Assembly (NCBI RefSeq): GCF_040290245.1
Contig: NZ_PSMQ01000024.1
Location: 1-23,388 of the forward strand
Direction: 5' to 3'
Origin: Thermus_A sp040290245
GTDB lineage: Bacteria > Deinococcota > Deinococci > Deinococcales > Thermaceae
DNA: 23,388 bases
Part shown: one piece after another, positions 23,048 through 23,388 of the stretch
Layout: each line of letters opens with the position of its first letter
How positions within the stretch are numbered: the stretch's first letter is position 1
The notes under the pieces: model-generated
Databases searched by the model: none
Told to the model about the DNA's origin: nothing
The model's input: the letters and a program-made list of their open reading frames with translations, nothing else
Translations under genes and position numbers: made by a program

Positions 23048-23074
23048 ACGAACCGCGGGGCCTCCTTACCGCTT
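23028..23074. terminator. Inverted repeat across the convergent regulator/thiolase gene ends
   Basis: AAGCGGTAAGG (23028-23038) and its exact complement CCTTACCGCTT (23064-23074) form an 11-bp stem around a 25-base loop. It spans the stop of the regulator gene and touches the stop of the thiolase gene. It is symmetric for both strands, so it could serve as a two-way terminator. However, there is no T run and the loop is long. Confidence 0.4.
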
Positions 23075-23388
23075 ATACCGCCTCCACCACCATGGCGATC
23101 CCCTGGCCCACCCCGATGCACATGGTGGCCAGGCCAAACTGGACCCCTCTTCTCCGTATCTCGTGGACCAAGGTGGTGAGGATCCGGGCCCCCGAGCATC
23201 CCAAAGGGTGCCCCAGGGCGATGGCCCCGCCGTTGGGGTTCAGCCGGGGGTCGTCCATCTCCAGGCCCCACTCCCTGAGGACCGCCAGGGCCTGGGCGGC
23301 GAAGGCCTCGTTGAGCTCGATGAGGCCGATCTCCTCCAGGCCTAGCCCCGCCCGCTCCAGCGCCTTTTGGCTTGCGGGCACGGGGCCG
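23073..23388 (-). CDS. Acetyl-CoA acyltransferase (thiolase), C-terminal part only
   Basis: The frame is open to the right edge, so only about the last 105 residues are visible. They carry the diagnostic C-terminal thiolase blocks: ELNEAFAAQ (Asn/Glu active-site loop), NPNGGAIALGHPLGCSGAR (catalytic His in GHP) and CIGVGQG (second catalytic Cys). The nucleophilic N-terminal Cys lies outside the window. Thiolases cleave 3-oxoacyl-CoA or join two acetyl-CoA. The family signature is of the FadA/PcaF/AtoB type; substrate length cannot be told. It converges on the regulator gene with 25 bases between stops. It could supply the last step of the acyl-CoA pathway encoded by the neighbouring unit, though it is separated from it by the regulator. 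Confidence 0.93.
   Translation of the reverse strand, partial: GPVPASQKALERAGLGLEEIGLIELNEAFAAQALAVLREWGLEMDDPRLNPNGGAIALGHPLGCSGARILTTLVHEIRRRGVQFGLATMCIGVGQGIAMVVEAV

Noticed and set aside
1..23388. CRISPR arrays, tRNAs, rRNAs, insertion sequences, attachment sites
   Set aside because: I found no spaced direct repeats, cloverleaf-like sequences, transposase motifs or terminal repeats on reading both strands; this is a negative by eye, not by a search tool.

Overview
The window is a dense, G+C-rich stretch of a bacterial chromosome. Codon use is strongly G/C at third positions, Leu-Glu is often spelled CTCGAG, intergenic gaps are a few tens of bases at most, and genes overlap heavily. Together with the C-H-H type CsoR and the YyaL, COG3044 and PxpBC proteins, this points to a Thermus species or close relative. 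That assignment is inference from composition and protein character; no search was run. I saw no tRNA, rRNA, CRISPR array or insertion sequence.

Layout. (1) 1-5160, plus strand: the 3' part of an HtrA-like trypsin/PDZ protease, a class III aminotransferase, pxpA (5-oxoprolinase subunit A), a COG3044 'ABC-class' ATPase and a small four-helix membrane protein with four histidines. (2) 5164-8705, minus strand: an AidB-type acyl-CoA dehydrogenase followed by a YyaL/DUF255 thioredoxin-domain protein. (3) 8729-11309, plus strand: a fused PxpB-PxpC, then copZ-csoR behind a textbook promoter and CsoR-type operator, then bacterioferritin. The copA ATPase that usually completes copZ-csoR is not here. 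(4) 11296-20367, minus strand: one very tight eleven-gene transcription unit. In order it encodes a KASIII-like condensing enzyme, an acyl-CoA ligase, two alpha/beta hydrolases, a MaoC hydratase, a complete branched-chain-amino-acid-type (HAAT) ABC importer (binding protein, LivH, LivM, LivG, LivF) and an HxlR regulator. livF is split by a frameshift in a run of seven G. (5) 20420-23047, plus strand: a divergent STAND-ATPase/TPR/winged-helix regulator, the natural candidate to control the unit. (6) 23073 to the right edge, minus strand: the C-terminus of a thiolase.

How it may work together: region 4 plus the divergent regulator reads as an inducible system that imports a small carboxylic or aromatic acid, activates it to a CoA thioester, and processes it by condensation or cleavage, hydration and hydrolysis. 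The substrate cannot be read from the sequence. PxpA with PxpBC would make 5-oxoprolinase even though the two genes lie 5.7 kb apart.

Regulatory signals: four plus-strand genes (pxpA, the COG3044 ATPase, the small membrane protein, pxpBC) have a -10-like hexamer exactly 6 nt before the start codon and no Shine-Dalgarno, which is the signature of leaderless transcripts. Several of these hexamers begin with or overlap the stop codon of the gene before.
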